Shown here piece after piece: positions 41,447 through 50,851 of a stretch of DNA of 64,000 nt (the stretch's first letter is position 1; every line of letters begins with the position of its first letter). A program made the position numbers and the translations under genes. The DNA comes from Bacteroidota bacterium (GTDB lineage: Bacteria; Bacteroidota; Bacteroidia; 2-12-FULL-35-15): positions 231,023 to 295,022 of the forward strand of contig CANJYB010000002.1 in assembly GCA_947479085.1 (NCBI GenBank). Direction: 5' to 3'. The notes under the pieces are model-generated. The model did not search any database, had not been told where the DNA came from, and was given only the letters and a program-made list of their open reading frames with translations.

Positions 41447-44400
41447 ATCGGACTTTTTAGATTTTCTTTAATAGTAAAATAAAAGGTCGTTCCTTTATTT
41501 ACTTCCGATTCTATCCAAATACGTCCTCCATGCCGTTCCACTATTTTTTTGCAAATAGCCAGCCCTATCCCTGTACCCGGATATTTCTCCTTCGAATGTA
41601 ATCGTTGAAAAATAACAAATATTTTTTCAGCATATTCTTTCTGAATTCCAATTCCGTTATCTGTTACTGAAAAAAGAAATTCATCATTTTGTTTTTTATA
41701 AGCAATTGAAATTTCAGGATCTTTTTCTCCTTTAAATTTAATCGCATTTGCAATTAAGTTAATAAACAGTTGGCTTAATAAAACATGGTCTCCAAAAACA
41801 ATCGGAAGTTCATCCACATGAAGGGTTACTTTGTTTTCGGCAATGCGATTTTTTAAATCCTGCAATACCTCTTTGATTATCTTGTTTAAATCAACCTGTT
41901 CAAAAGCCTTTACTCGGTTCATTCTCGAGTATTCCAGCAAACTGTTTATTAGGTTGCGCATTCTGTTGCTGCCATCAACGGCATACCCAATAAAATCATT
42001 AGCATCCTGGTCAAGTTTGTTTTTATACCTGCTAGATAGCAACTGTACATAACTATTAACCATTCTCAAAGGTTCTTGTAAATCATGTGAGGCAACATAA
42101 GCAAATTGTTCCAGTTCTTTATTCGACCTGGTCAGCTCAGCTGATTTTTGTCGTAGTTCTTCTTCCATTAAAATACGCTCCGTAATATCATTGGAAATAC
42201 CAAGTAAGTATTTTGGTTTCCCTTTTTCATCTAATATTGGAATTTTTTTCGTCTCCAATATTCTCACCCCTTTGTTCTTTGTATGAATTTTCTCTTCAGG
42301 AATTTCATAAAGTACTCCTCCTTTTAAAACGGACCTGTCTTTTTCAGTAAAAAAATCAGCTTCTTCTTTTGGAAAGAAATCATAATCATTTTTTCCAATC
42401 ATGTCATTGCGGGATACTCCTAAGAGTTCTTCGCCTGCTTTGTTGAGACCTATAAATTTCAAATTGTTTGCGTCTTTAATAAAGAGCATATTAGGAACGT
42501 TTTCTACAATTGAATTTAAAAACTCCCTTGAACGTTTTATTTCCTTTTCTGCATTTTTAATTTGGGTAATATCCCTGGTAACCGAAAGGTATCCTATTGG
42601 TTTGCCAGCTTTATCCCTAAGTTTGGAATTAGAGGAAAGCACGGCAATCCGTTCTCCATTTTTTGAATACTGATAAACTTCTCCGCTCCATGAACCTTTT
42701 TCATTTAGCTCATTCATCGCATCTTCGCGGTTACTGGTTTCAGGGTGTTCAGATTTTATTATTTCCAAAGCATTTTTACCAATAACTTCCTGTTCATCAT
42801 AACCGTAAAGCTTTTGGCAGGCATTGTTCCAGAAAGTAATTTTAAAATCCTCATTACTTGCAAAAATAGCATCGGTAGCATTATTTACCATATAGGAGGT
42901 ATGATGAAGTTTCTCTTCTGCTTTTTTATTTTCTGTAATATCTCTTGCAAAAGCAATAAATAAAAAACGCCCTTTCATCAAGGTTGGTGAAATGTTAAGG
43001 GAAACGGTGAATAAATTTCCAAGTCTGTTTATTACTTCTAATTCTAAAGGAGTATTCAGAACATGTCTTTTTTTACCAATAAGGAAATGCTTAATTCCTT
43101 TCAAATAAACTTCTCGTTGGTTGATTGGAATAACAAACTCATGAAAAGGTTTGCCGATTATTTCATTCGCACTCCATCCGAATATTTCTTCTGCCGTGGG
43201 ATTCCATCTGTCTATTATCCCTTCACTGTCCATTACTATTACAGCTTCTGGAGCGTTGTCAAAAATAGTTTGAATCTGCTGTTCACTTTCCTGCAATAAG
43301 GAGTTAAGGTTTTCAAGGTCTTCGGTATATTTTTTTTCAACCGAAATGGAATATTCCAATTCTTCCCCTAATGTATTAAGCCCGGCAGATATTGCATCAA
43401 TTTCGTCTCCTCTTTGACTTATCGGTGCCTTTTCCGAAAAATTCATTACTGTATATTTCAGTAATACATTAAAAATATTTTCAATTCGATGTTGGTAATC
43501 TTCCACTTCTCTGAGCGTGGAATTCAGTTTTACCTTACGCTCTTCCGCCAGAATTGTTAATTCCTGGTGTGCTTTTTTCAATTCTTGCTCCGATAGATTT
43601 CTTTCGCTGGTCGCTGCTCGGAATGCAAGAATGGTAATACTCACAATAGAGACATAAATTTGGGAAGATAAAAAGGAATCATCTACTGGTTCATTTGAAA
43701 AAGGACCGAAGTTTTTTACTGTACCAAGTATCGCTATAGTAGACGAAATAGCAATCGCTGTAACCACCTCCCTCTGTTCAAAACTCTTGGCAGCCCAAAG
43801 CAACAATGGCAGTGTCAGATAAGCTTTTTTAAAATGCAGAATGGTTGGAAACCATTCTAAAAAAACAAAACCTCCTACCAGGAAAATAAGACTGTATAAA
43901 ATTATAGTTTTAGTAACATTGGTTTTGTTGACCTTGTTTTTATTTGGTTGTGCCCATCCTAAAACAAAAGGTGTTACTATAAGTATTCCGGAAATATCAC
44001 CGAACCAATTGGAAAGCCAGATACTGGAAGTACTATTACCGTTAGAAATGTTAAAAACATCAATAGTGATTGTTGTTATAGTTGCATTTAACAAACAAAT
44101 AAAAAGAGTAATAAATGTGAAACGATAAACTTCTGTGGTTTTGTCAAAAGGGTCGTTATCAGGAACAGTTTTATGTAGTATGTAGTTTCCTAATAAAGCT
44201 TGCACAACGCATCCTATTGATATAAGTAAGGAAGATAAAATTAATGAGGAAGTAGGAATATCTTTGTAAGTATGAAACACGTAAAGATGATAAAAAAAGG
44301 CTCCGAATAAAATTCCAGGGGCTATCTTTTTACCATACAAAATCATTGCTGCCAGCGAAATTCCTGATGCAGATAATAAGGTAGTCACATTATCATTGTC

Positions 44401-44505
44401 AGATGCTAATAAAAAACCGGCTTGAGCAACTGTGAAATAGAGTAATCCGACCAAAAGTATCCGACCTATATTGCGGAGACTTAAAATGGATGAGAGTTTT
44501 TTCAA
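41443..44505 (-). CDS. MASE1-PAS hybrid sensor histidine kinase
   Basis: A 1020-residue membrane-bound histidine kinase. Residues ~10-310 form a MASE1-type sensory region of about eight membrane segments. A cytoplasmic helical linker (~310-410) is followed by three PAS domains (~415-540, 545-665 and 670-795), each closing in the RDIT or NDIT motif of PAS-PAC. The transmitter starts at FAYVASHDLQEPLRMVNSYV (phosphoacceptor His) and has the N box NLIANAIKFKG, the G1 box VTDNGIGIQ and the G2 box GTGIGLAICKKIVERHGGRI. The HDLQEPLR form is the phytochrome-like HisKA subtype. It is preceded by a small SpoIIAA-like gene and a single-domain receiver gene (44529-45398), forming a signalling operon. 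The ligand is unknown. Confidence 0.9.
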   Translation of the reverse strand: MKKLSSILSLRNIGRILLVGLLYFTVAQAGFLLASDNDNVTTLLSASGISLAAMILYGKKIAPGILFGAFFYHLYVFHTYKDIPTSSLILSSLLISIGCVVQALLGNYILHKTVPDNDPFDKTTEVYRFTFITLFICLLNATITTITIDVFNISNGNSTSSIWLSNWFGDISGILIVTPFVLGWAQPNKNKVNKTNVTKTIILYSLIFLVGGFVFLEWFPTILHFKKAYLTLPLLLWAAKSFEQREVVTAIAISSTIAILGTVKNFGPFSNEPVDDSFLSSQIYVSIVSITILAFRAATSERNLSEQELKKAHQELTILAEERKVKLNSTLREVEDYQHRIENIFNVLLKYTVMNFSEKAPISQRGDEIDAISAGLNTLGEELEYSISVEKKYTEDLENLNSLLQESEQQIQTIFDNAPEAVIVMDSEGIIDRWNPTAEEIFGWSANEIIGKPFHEFVIPINQREVYLKGIKHFLIGKKRHVLNTPLELEVINRLGNLFTVSLNISPTLMKGRFLFIAFARDITENKKAEEKLHHTSYMVNNATDAIFASNEDFKITFWNNACQKLYGYDEQEVIGKNALEIIKSEHPETSNREDAMNELNEKGSWSGEVYQYSKNGERIAVLSSNSKLRDKAGKPIGYLSVTRDITQIKNAEKEIKRSREFLNSIVENVPNMLFIKDANNLKFIGLNKAGEELLGVSRNDMIGKNDYDFFPKEEADFFTEKDRSVLKGGVLYEIPEEKIHTKNKGVRILETKKIPILDEKGKPKYLLGISNDITERILMEEELRQKSAELTRSNKELEQFAYVASHDLQEPLRMVNSYVQLLSSRYKNKLDQDANDFIGYAVDGSNRMRNLINSLLEYSRMNRVKAFEQVDLNKIIKEVLQDLKNRIAENKVTLHVDELPIVFGDHVLLSQLFINLIANAIKFKGEKDPEISIAYKKQNDEFLFSVTDNGIGIQKEYAEKIFVIFQRLHSKEKYPGTGIGLAICKKIVERHGGRIWIESEVNKGTTFYFTIKENLKSPI

Positions 44506-44528
44506 TTGAGCTTATTTTAATTTTTAAA

Positions 44529-44921
44529 TTATAGATATTGTTTTAACCATTCTGTAGCCTCCTTCTCATTTTCAAATAATTTGGAAGGATAGGGTTGCTT
44601 TCTTATACTAAAGAAAATATTTGCCATCATCCTCCCCAAAGGATTTTTAGATATCATTGCAACGGCTTTGGCTATTTTTGGGAATTCATTATTAATATAC
44701 TCTCTTATTTCTTTTGTTGTTTCTGTAAAATTCGTAAAGTCCAAAAGTATGCACGCTTTTTCACCATTTAGTTTATCCTTAAAAAATTCCACCGTTTCAC
44801 TTATAGTGTTCAAATCCGGAATTTTCCCTTTGTAATTTTTTGCACATAAAATTCCGTTTTCGTCATACCAGAAAAAATGAGTTTCACATTTCATTAATTT
44901 TGCATCTACAGGAGGTTCCAT
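44529..44921 (-). CDS. small STAS/SpoIIAA-like protein
   Basis: A 130-residue protein with alternating strands and helices: MKCETHFFWYDENGILCAKN, ILLDFTNFTETTKEIREYIN, and a C-terminal ENEKEATEWLKQYL. This matches the small SpoIIAA/STAS-like proteins often found next to histidine kinases in Bacteroidota, where the closing EWL helix is typical. It sits 23 bp from the kinase gene and 30 bp from the receiver gene, so all three are likely one operon. A role in handing the signal on is inferred only from this placement. Confidence 0.65.
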   Translation of the reverse strand: MEPPVDAKLMKCETHFFWYDENGILCAKNYKGKIPDLNTISETVEFFKDKLNGEKACILLDFTNFTETTKEIREYINNEFPKIAKAVAMISKNPLGRMMANIFFSIRKQPYPSKLFENEKEATEWLKQYL

Positions 44922-44951
44922 AATTAGGGAATTTAGGACATTGTAAATAAT

Positions 44952-45398
44952 TTATTTTTTTGGCGGAAGCTTTACAATATTAAGCCAGAAGTCTTCTATA
45001 GATTTTACAACATTAATAAACTGACCGAAATCTACGGGTTTTGTAATGTAACAATTTGCATGATTATCATACATTTTTAAAATATCCGTTTGTGCATCCG
45101 AGGTAGTAAGAACAATAACCGGAATTCGTTTTAGTTCAGGATCTTTTTTAATATGTTCCAGCACTTCCCGACCATCTATTTTTGGCAGATTAAGGTCAAG
45201 TAAGATAATATCCGGAAGTTCAACGGTAGAAAATTTCCCTTCTTTATGAAGGTAATGAAGCGCTTCTTCCCCATCCATCACCACATTTAAAGTGTTTTTT
45301 ATTTTTCCCTCTTTTAATACTTCTTGTGTCAAACGCACATCTCCTGGGTTATCTTCAACAAGTAATATGTTAATTGTTCTGAAATTGTCGCTATCCAT
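44952..45398 (-). CDS. single-domain response regulator (Rcp1-like)
   Basis: A 148-residue receiver with no output domain. Acidic pocket Glu15-Asp16 ([13 protein letters not shown]), phosphoacceptor Asp68 ([13 protein letters not shown]), Thr/Ser switch ([12 protein letters not shown]) and Lys-Pro ([10 protein letters not shown]). The EDNPGD start and the longer loop before the Asp are typical of Rcp1-type regulators that pair with phytochrome-like kinases. This fits the HDLQEPLR kinase downstream in the same operon. Confidence 0.9.
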   Translation of the reverse strand: MDSDNFRTINILLVEDNPGDVRLTQEVLKEGKIKNTLNVVMDGEEALHYLHKEGKFSTVELPDIILLDLNLPKIDGREVLEHIKKDPELKRIPVIVLTTSDAQTDILKMYDNHANCYITKPVDFGQFINVVKSIEDFWLNIVKLPPKK

Positions 45399-45543
45399 GG
45401 TAATGATTATTAAGTATATAATTCAAATAAATTATGAACGTGAAGTTATTAATTAAATGAATTCAAAAAAAAATTAAGTGCATTTTTTTTAATCAAATAA
45501 TCAACTCAGCTGGCGGGAAGGATAACTGGCGGGATATTCTTAA

Positions 45544-47337
45544 TTAAAACTCAATATCAAGATCAAAAGCTTGTCTGAATTTATTGATGTTGGGGTTCTT
45601 TTCTGATAACCTTTTATAACGATCGTTAGCCGTATATAAATTTGTTTTCTCTTCTTCGGTGGTCATAACCAGGTTGATTTGTATCGAAAAGTTTGAAAGT
45701 TCTTTTCTCAGAAAACCAAGTAGGTTAAGTTTATCTTCTGCTATGGTTTCCTCCAGCGTTTTGCTGTTGATAGAAAATTCTATAATGTTATCGTCTTTCA
45801 AAACAGGGCGTTTGCTCAGCAAAGCAAGTCCATAACTGGTCTTCCCTTTTGATTTTAAATCATTGGCATATTTATCCCAATTGGTTTCAAGTGCTTGTTG
45901 GGTAAATTGGTTATTGGGTTGATTGGAAGCGGAATCATTTTCTTCCTTTTCGTTTTCTGCTTTTTGTTCTGCTTCTTTCTTCACATTCAAATGTTGCGAG
46001 ATAGAAGGAGAAGATGTTTTAATTAAAGGTTTGCCTGTTATTGGCGGTTTTGCCGCTGTTGGTTTGGGTGTTTCGTTTGGTGGAACAATCGGGTTTTGGT
46101 TTTGTTCCTTTGCAATTGGTGCCGAACCATTCGTGTTCGTTGGGTACGGAGAGGGTGCAGCGGGCTCCTCACTTTTAACTTTTATCTCCCCGTTTTTCTC
46201 TTTTGGCTTTATTATGTCATTTTTTTTTTCGGTATCAGTCCCTGTGGAGTTGATAGAACAAAGTTGCATAAGCGCTAACTCTACCTGCAGTCGCTGGTTT
46301 TTACTGCTTTTGTACTGAATATCTGTTTTGTTGAGTATCGTCAGCCCCTTTACCAGAAAGGCCAAAGAGCATTTGCCCGCCTGTACTTTGTATTTATCTT
46401 TTATGTTTGCCCCTACCTCCAGCAGTTGCAGTGTTACTTCATCCTTACTTACCAGTAAGTTTCTGAAATGGTCGCCAAGGCCGGCAGTAAAGTTATGTCC
46501 GTCAAAACCGTTGTTCAGAATTTCGTTAAATGTAAGTAATGCAGAAGGAATATTTTCTTCGACAATTGCATCTGTAATCTGGAAATAATAATCATAATCT
46601 AGGATGTTCAGATTTTCAATTACAGCCTTATAGGTGATCGTATTTCCTGCAAAACTAACTATCTGGTCAAATATAGAACACGCATCTCGCAAAGCCCCGT
46701 CTGCTTTCTGAGCAATAATATGTAACGCATCCGTTTCAGCAGTTATACTTTCACTTTTAGCAATAAAAGCTAAATGAGTAGCAATGTCTTCAATTTGAAT
46801 TCTGTTAAAATCAAATATCTGGCAGCGCGAAAGAATAGTAGGGATAATCTTATGTTTTTCTGTAGTAGCAAGTATAAAGATGGCATGTTTCGGTGGCTCT
46901 TCCAGAGTTTTCAAAAAAGCATTAAATGCCGCTGTCGAAAGCATGTGAACCTCATCTATCACATATATTTTATAATTGCCTAACTGAGGTGCATAACGCA
47001 CCTGTTCTATCAAATCACGGATATGTTCAACCCCGTTATTAGAAGCCGCATCCAACTCAAATACGTTGTGCGAAGCTCCACTGTTAAACGAAACACACGA
47101 TTCACATTTATCACAGGCTTCCGTGTTTTCTGTCCGGTCGCTGCAGTTAATGGTCTTGGCCAGAATCCTTGCACAGGTGGTTTTACCCACTCCTCTCGGA
47201 CCGCAAAATAAAAAAGCCTGGGCAAGATGCCCTGTTTTAATGGCATTTTTCAGCGTATTGGTAATATGGGCCTGTCCTACAACTGTGTTGAACGTTGCGG
47301 GTCTGTATTTACGGGCCGATACAATGAAATTATCCAT
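45544..47337 (-). CDS. dnaX: DNA polymerase III subunit gamma/tau
   Basis: A 597-residue clamp-loader ATPase. Residues 1-~230 are the AAA+ module with Walker A FLFCGPRGVGKTTCARIL, four zinc-binding Cys (INCSDRT, ACDKCESC), Walker B IYVIDEVHML, sensor 1 FILATTEKHKI and SRC motif ILSRCQIFDF. Domain III follows to ~370. A Pro/Lys/Glu-rich low-complexity linker covers ~375-480 and the C-terminal tau-like region contains NWDKYANDLKSKGKTSYGLAL. It loads the sliding clamp during replication. A programmed frameshift to make a short gamma form was looked for only by eye and no clear slippery site was seen. Confidence 0.95.
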   Translation of the reverse strand: MDNFIVSARKYRPATFNTVVGQAHITNTLKNAIKTGHLAQAFLFCGPRGVGKTTCARILAKTINCSDRTENTEACDKCESCVSFNSGASHNVFELDAASNNGVEHIRDLIEQVRYAPQLGNYKIYVIDEVHMLSTAAFNAFLKTLEEPPKHAIFILATTEKHKIIPTILSRCQIFDFNRIQIEDIATHLAFIAKSESITAETDALHIIAQKADGALRDACSIFDQIVSFAGNTITYKAVIENLNILDYDYYFQITDAIVEENIPSALLTFNEILNNGFDGHNFTAGLGDHFRNLLVSKDEVTLQLLEVGANIKDKYKVQAGKCSLAFLVKGLTILNKTDIQYKSSKNQRLQVELALMQLCSINSTGTDTEKKNDIIKPKEKNGEIKVKSEEPAAPSPYPTNTNGSAPIAKEQNQNPIVPPNETPKPTAAKPPITGKPLIKTSSPSISQHLNVKKEAEQKAENEKEENDSASNQPNNQFTQQALETNWDKYANDLKSKGKTSYGLALLSKRPVLKDDNIIEFSINSKTLEETIAEDKLNLLGFLRKELSNFSIQINLVMTTEEEKTNLYTANDRYKRLSEKNPNINKFRQAFDLDIEF

Positions 47338-47356
47338 TTTGCTTTTTATGAGTCGA

Positions 47357-47386
47357 CAAATTTAGAGATTAAAATAAAACTACAAA
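47357..47386 (-). promoter_or_regulatory. Bacteroidota-type promoter of dnaX
   Basis: On the minus strand TTTG (47386-47383), 18 nt, TAAATTTG (47364-47357), 20 bp upstream of the dnaX ATG. The -7 box is a full match; spacing is one short of the usual 19-21. Confidence 0.5.
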
Positions 47387-47443
47387 GACTTGTTTATAAA
47401 TAAACGATGGTCCAAAAGAAATATCCATGATAGTTGATTGTAA

Positions 47444-47827
47444 TTATTTTTCGTAAAGCTCTATCGGCAGGTTATCCGGGTCAAATATGAAAGTAAAGGA
47501 TTTATTGGTTAATTCATCCACCCGAACAGGTTCAGCTGCAACATTCTTTGTGCGCAAATCTGCTAAAGTTTCTTCCAGGTTATCCACCTCAAAGGCAAGG
47601 TGTCTTAGTCCTGTCGCCTCCGGTCTCGATATTCTTTTCGGAGAATCGGGAAACGAAAACAATTCAATGACATATTGTCCGTTCAGCTCAAGATCCAGTT
47701 TGTATGATTGGCGCTCCTCCCTATAGGTTTCTCTTATAACTTTCAATCCCAAAACATCAGTATAAAAAGCCTTGGATTTTTCGTAATCAGAACAAATAAT
47801 GGCTATATGATGGATGCTATTTATCAT
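47444..47827 (-). CDS. VOC family glyoxalase-like protein
   Basis: A 127-residue vicinal-oxygen-chelate protein with two beta-alpha-beta-beta-beta modules: INSIHHIAIICSDYEKSKAF and LRHLAFEVDNLEETLADLRT. Metal ligands are likely His6 in the first HHIAI motif, Glu55 in YVIELFSFPD, His74 in LRHLAF and the Glu in PIELYEK at the end. This matches the YaeR/GloA2 group, often labelled lactoylglutathione lyase-like, but the substrate is not established and Bacteroidota commonly lack glutathione. It is divergent from rpsF with about 190 bp between. Confidence 0.85.
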   Translation of the reverse strand: MINSIHHIAIICSDYEKSKAFYTDVLGLKVIRETYREERQSYKLDLELNGQYVIELFSFPDSPKRISRPEATGLRHLAFEVDNLEETLADLRTKNVAAEPVRVDELTNKSFTFIFDPDNLPIELYEK

Positions 47828-47928
47828 GAACTATCGGGTTTTTCAGCAGTTTGTATGCAAATGCGCTGCAAAAGTAGAAATTAATACCAAAATTGGCTTT
47901 TCTTCTTCTTTTACCTTTTTTCAGAAAA

Positions 47929-47961
47929 TTTGTCGCGCAAAAGGATATTTTTCTATCTTTG
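47929..47961 (+). promoter_or_regulatory. Bacteroidota-type promoter of the rpsF operon
   Basis: TTTG (47929-47932), 21 nt, TATCTTTG (47954-47961): a complete consensus promoter. It leaves a leader of about 50 nt before the rpsF ATG at 48017. Confidence 0.7.
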
Positions 47962-48016
47962 CGTCCCTTTTAGAAAAAAAGGATAAATAAATTATTAACA
48001 ATTAAAACAAAAAACA

Positions 48017-48358
48017 ATGCTAAAAAGTTATGAAACCGTCTTCATTATGACTCCCGTTTTGTCTGATGATCAGGCAAAGGAGACGGTAAGTAAGTACAAA
48101 AAGATGCTTACAGACAATGGATGCAAAATTGTGAACGAAGACCACTGGGGTCTCCGCAAATTGCAATATCCGATTCAAAAGAAAACAACAGGTTTTTATC
48201 ACTTGTTCGAATTTCAGGCTCCTCCTACATTTGTAGCGGAACTTGAAGTTACTTACAAACGTGATGAGCGTTTACTGCGCTTCCTGACAGTTGCCCTTGA
48301 CAAACATGCGGTGGCTTACAGTGAAAAGAAGAGAAACAAAACTAAAGTAGTTGCTTAA
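48017..48358 (+). CDS. rpsF: 30S ribosomal protein bS6
   Basis: A 113-residue bS6, which binds the central domain of 16S rRNA together with bS18. Visible motifs: [40 protein letters not shown] and [20 protein letters not shown], matching the family over its full length. First gene of the rpsF-rpsR-rplI operon, with a strong promoter upstream; rpsR follows after 20 bp. Confidence 0.97.
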   Translation: MLKSYETVFIMTPVLSDDQAKETVSKYKKMLTDNGCKIVNEDHWGLRKLQYPIQKKTTGFYHLFEFQAPPTFVAELEVTYKRDERLLRFLTVALDKHAVAYSEKKRNKTKVVA

Positions 48359-48378
48359 CATTTAAAAAAGAACAGACA

Positions 48379-48645
48379 ATGGCAGACAAATCAGAAATCA
48401 GATATCTTGCACCTCCCACAGTGGACGTGAAAAAGAAAAAATACTGTCGCTTCAAAAAAAGCGGAATTAAATACATTGATTACAAAGACCCTAATTATCT
48501 TTTGAAATTTATCAATGAGCAAGGTAAAATTTTGCCTCGCAGACTTACCGGAACTTCAGTTAAATATCAACGTAAAGTTTCTAAAGCTATTAAACGTGCA
48601 CGTCACCTGGCTTTATTGCCTTATGTAGCCGATTTAATGAAATAG
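48379..48645 (+). CDS. rpsR: 30S ribosomal protein bS18
   Basis: An 88-residue bS18, the partner of bS6 on the 30S platform. The core [40 protein letters not shown] and [12 protein letters not shown] is unmistakable. One Cys (KKYCRFKK) is present, fewer than in zinc-binding S18 forms. Middle gene of the operon, 20 bp after rpsF and 60 bp before rplI. Confidence 0.97.
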   Translation: MADKSEIRYLAPPTVDVKKKKYCRFKKSGIKYIDYKDPNYLLKFINEQGKILPRRLTGTSVKYQRKVSKAIKRARHLALLPYVADLMK

Positions 48646-48705
48646 AATGATTGGGTTTGTTTTAATCAAACCTGAAAAAAATTAACATTTAAAAGAAAAA
48701 AAACA

Positions 48706-49152
48706 ATGGAAGTAATATTAAAACAGGACGTTAAAAACCTTGGAGACAAGGATGACGTAGTAAATGTAAAACCCGGATACGGAAGAAATTTTTTGATTCC
48801 TAAAGGGTTAGCTGCAATGGCTACTGTATCTGCTAAAAAAGTATTAACAGAAACAGTTAAACAACGCGCTTTTAAAGAAGAAAAGATTAAAAAAGTTGCT
48901 GAAACTACTGCTGCTAAATTGAAAGATATAGTAGTAAAGGTTGGAGCTAAAGTAGGTGAGTCCGGAAAAATTTTCGGTTCTGTTACTTCAGTTCAATTGG
49001 CAGATGCAATCAAAAAATTAGGTTACGATGTGGACAGAAAAAACATCAAAATGAGTGACGATGCTGTGAAAACAGTTGGAACTTATACTGCTGAGGTTCG
49101 TTTCCACAAAGAAGTAAACGGAACAGTTACTTTTGAAGTAATTTCGGAATAA
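48706..49152 (+). CDS. rplI: 50S ribosomal protein bL9
   Basis: A 148-residue bL9 with both RNA-binding lobes: N-terminal MEVILKQDVKNLGDKDDVVN and VKPGYGRNFLIPKGLA, the long connecting helix (residues ~40-75, Lys/Glu-rich), and the C-terminal VGESGKIFGSVTSVQLADAI and RKNIKM. Full length. Last gene of the operon, followed by a strong terminator. Confidence 0.97.
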   Translation: MEVILKQDVKNLGDKDDVVNVKPGYGRNFLIPKGLAAMATVSAKKVLTETVKQRAFKEEKIKKVAETTAAKLKDIVVKVGAKVGESGKIFGSVTSVQLADAIKKLGYDVDRKNIKMSDDAVKTVGTYTAEVRFHKEVNGTVTFEVISE

Positions 49153-49173
49153 CTAATTTTTTACAATTATTTT

Positions 49174-49210
49174 AAAAGGCAACTCATATCTGAGTTGCCT
49201 TTTTTATTTT
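49174..49210 (+). terminator. intrinsic terminator of the rpsF-rpsR-rplI operon
   Basis: AAAAGGCAACTCA (49174-49186), loop TATC, TGAGTTGCCTTTT (49191-49203) and a continuing T-rich tail. A 13-bp perfect stem plus U-run, 21 bp after the rplI stop. Confidence 0.85.
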
Positions 49211-49226
49211 CCCTTTTTATTAAATC

Positions 49227-49919
49227 TTACAGAAGGTTCAGGCGTTTCATTAACTCCGAACGCTGGGTATCACCGATAGCGATGGGCTGTTTGTTTACGA
49301 AAGCGGTATTGTCTTCCACCTTATCCACTTTGTCCAGCGCCAGCAGGTAGGAGCGGTGTACACGTAGAAATTTGGAGGCTGGCAATTCTTTTTCAATTGC
49401 ACTAAGGGTATAATGAATGGTAGATTTTTTATCCTTTGTATGAATGGTAATATAATCTCCAAGTGCCTGTATAAACAGGATATCGGCAATTAATAGTTTT
49501 GTGGACACACCTTTTTCACGAATAAAGAAATACTCCTTATCGTGTTCCAATGGTTTGGCATTGCTGTCAAATATTTCCTTTGCCCTGAAAATAGCTTTCA
49601 GAAAACGTTCTTCCTTCACTGGTTTTACCAGGAAATCCACCACGTTACATTCAAATGCTTCCACAGCATAGTTAGGGTTGGCGGTAATAAGGATGGTTAA
49701 CGGATGAACAGTAAGCGATTTAAGAAAATCTATTCCACTCATTTTGGGCATTTCCACATCTAGCAGCAGCAGGTCTATTTTTTCCTTGCTCATAATGTTG
49801 GAAGCCTGTATCACATTCTCACATTCTCCTGCTACATTCAGAAATTCAATTTCCTTAACAAAATGTTTCAGCACAGTACGTGCCATTTTATTATCATCAA
49901 CTATGATACAGTTCATCAA
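49227..49919 (-). CDS. LytTR-family response regulator
   Basis: A 230-residue regulator. Receiver residues 1-120: acidic pair Asp8-Asp9, phosphoacceptor Asp54 (LLLLDVEMPKMSG) and Lys near DFLVKPVKEER. LytTR DNA-binding domain ~130-230: FFIREKGVSTKLLIADILFI, ALGDYITIHTKDKK, LRVHRSYLLALDKV and a final IGDTQRSELMKRL. The family binds direct repeats and in Bacteroidota usually pairs with a LytS-like kinase, which is absent here. The upstream TPR gene ends 5 bp before the start, so the two are co-transcribed. Confidence 0.92.
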   Translation of the reverse strand: MMNCIIVDDNKMARTVLKHFVKEIEFLNVAGECENVIQASNIMSKEKIDLLLLDVEMPKMSGIDFLKSLTVHPLTILITANPNYAVEAFECNVVDFLVKPVKEERFLKAIFRAKEIFDSNAKPLEHDKEYFFIREKGVSTKLLIADILFIQALGDYITIHTKDKKSTIHYTLSAIEKELPASKFLRVHRSYLLALDKVDKVEDNTAFVNKQPIAIGDTQRSELMKRLNLL

Positions 49920-49924
49920 TGCAA

Positions 49925-50527
49925 CTAAACTTTTTTAAGTGCGTTTTTCGCATCTTCCGATTGCGGATTGTATTCCAACGCTTTCAGGAAATATTTTTTC
50001 GCTTCCGGCTTTTTCCCAGAATCCAGCATTATTTTTCCGGCCAGCAGGTTGCTGTCAAAATCAAAAGGGTACGACTTAATAACCTTCGAAACATAAGTAA
50101 ACGCATTGGTATAATCTTTTTTGGAATAATAAATATACGCTATACGGTAATTGGCAATCGAATTATTCGGATCCTGTTTCAGTATATCAAAATAAATAGT
50201 CAGTACATTATTCATATTACCCAAAGCCGCCAATGGCAATACCTGTCCGAATCGTGCTTCGATGGAACCCGGTTCCAGTTCAATGGCTTTTTTATAATAC
50301 TTTTCCGAATTAATATAATCCTTGCTCAGGTATTCCAGCCAGCCAAGGCGAAAGTTAACTTCATACGAATCCGACTTAAGCGCAAGCAGAGCCTCCATAG
50401 CTTTTGCATATTGTGTGTCGTACTCAAATGAATAACTTTTCGAAAATGCTGTCTCTGCATTATCCTGCGCCATTGCACTCCCGCAAAGCACGCAAAATCC
50501 AATAATTACTTTAATGCTGTTTTTCAT
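49925..50527 (-). CDS. exported TPR protein
   Basis: A 200-residue protein from the ATG at 50527 with a signal peptide (MKNSIKVIIGFCVLCGSAMA, cleaved before QDNAE). The mature part is made of tetratricopeptide-like helical pairs: AKAMEALLALKSDSYEVNFR, LGWLEYLSKDYINSEKYYKK, YRIAYIYYSKKDYTNAFTYV, KKYFLKALEYNPQSEDAKNA. It is probably periplasmic. Five bases separate it from the LytTR regulator gene, so it may sense or scaffold something for that pathway. A longer in-frame start upstream adds a stretch that overlaps a -7-like box at 50560-50567 and is rejected. Confidence 0.8.
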   Translation of the reverse strand: MKNSIKVIIGFCVLCGSAMAQDNAETAFSKSYSFEYDTQYAKAMEALLALKSDSYEVNFRLGWLEYLSKDYINSEKYYKKAIELEPGSIEARFGQVLPLAALGNMNNVLTIYFDILKQDPNNSIANYRIAYIYYSKKDYTNAFTYVSKVIKSYPFDFDSNLLAGKIMLDSGKKPEAKKYFLKALEYNPQSEDAKNALKKV

Positions 50528-50794
50528 AACTTTAAATAATGGTTTTAAATTCAGGTTGCCAAAAATACTTTTTTTATCGATAACGATTATCATAAACTAT
50601 TTTTATCCATTGACCAAAGATAGGGGAGAGGGTTTAATCTTTTGTAATGAAATACCTTGTTTTTATACCCCACAGCGATAAACTACTTAAATCATGCGAA
50701 GTTGGTCTTCATAAGATTCCGAACGAAGTGAGGAATCTACACCCTTCTTTTAAAATAAAATATTTAACAAATCATTCTTTTCAATTATGTACAT

Positions 50795-50851
50795 CACCCC
50801 CAACCGTCAGGAAGCGTCACCCCTCCCCTTGACAAGGGGAGGGGCCGGGGG
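50795..50851. repeat. family A repeat, left half (interrupted)
   Basis: GGAAGCGTCACCCCTCCCCTTGACAAGGGGAGGGGCCGGGGG, the family A unit up to the point where a terminal-inverted-repeat element begins at 50852. The remainder of the unit (GGGGCCGGGAGTGA) resumes at 51096. The stretch 50528-50794 shows no gene apart from a possible -7 box. Confidence 0.7.

Noticed and set aside
43841..44128. 95-residue plus-strand ORF within the histidine kinase gene, with a lipobox-like FGCAHP
   Set aside because: It is the antisense of the MASE1 membrane segments, whose codons give hydrophobic shadows on the other strand.
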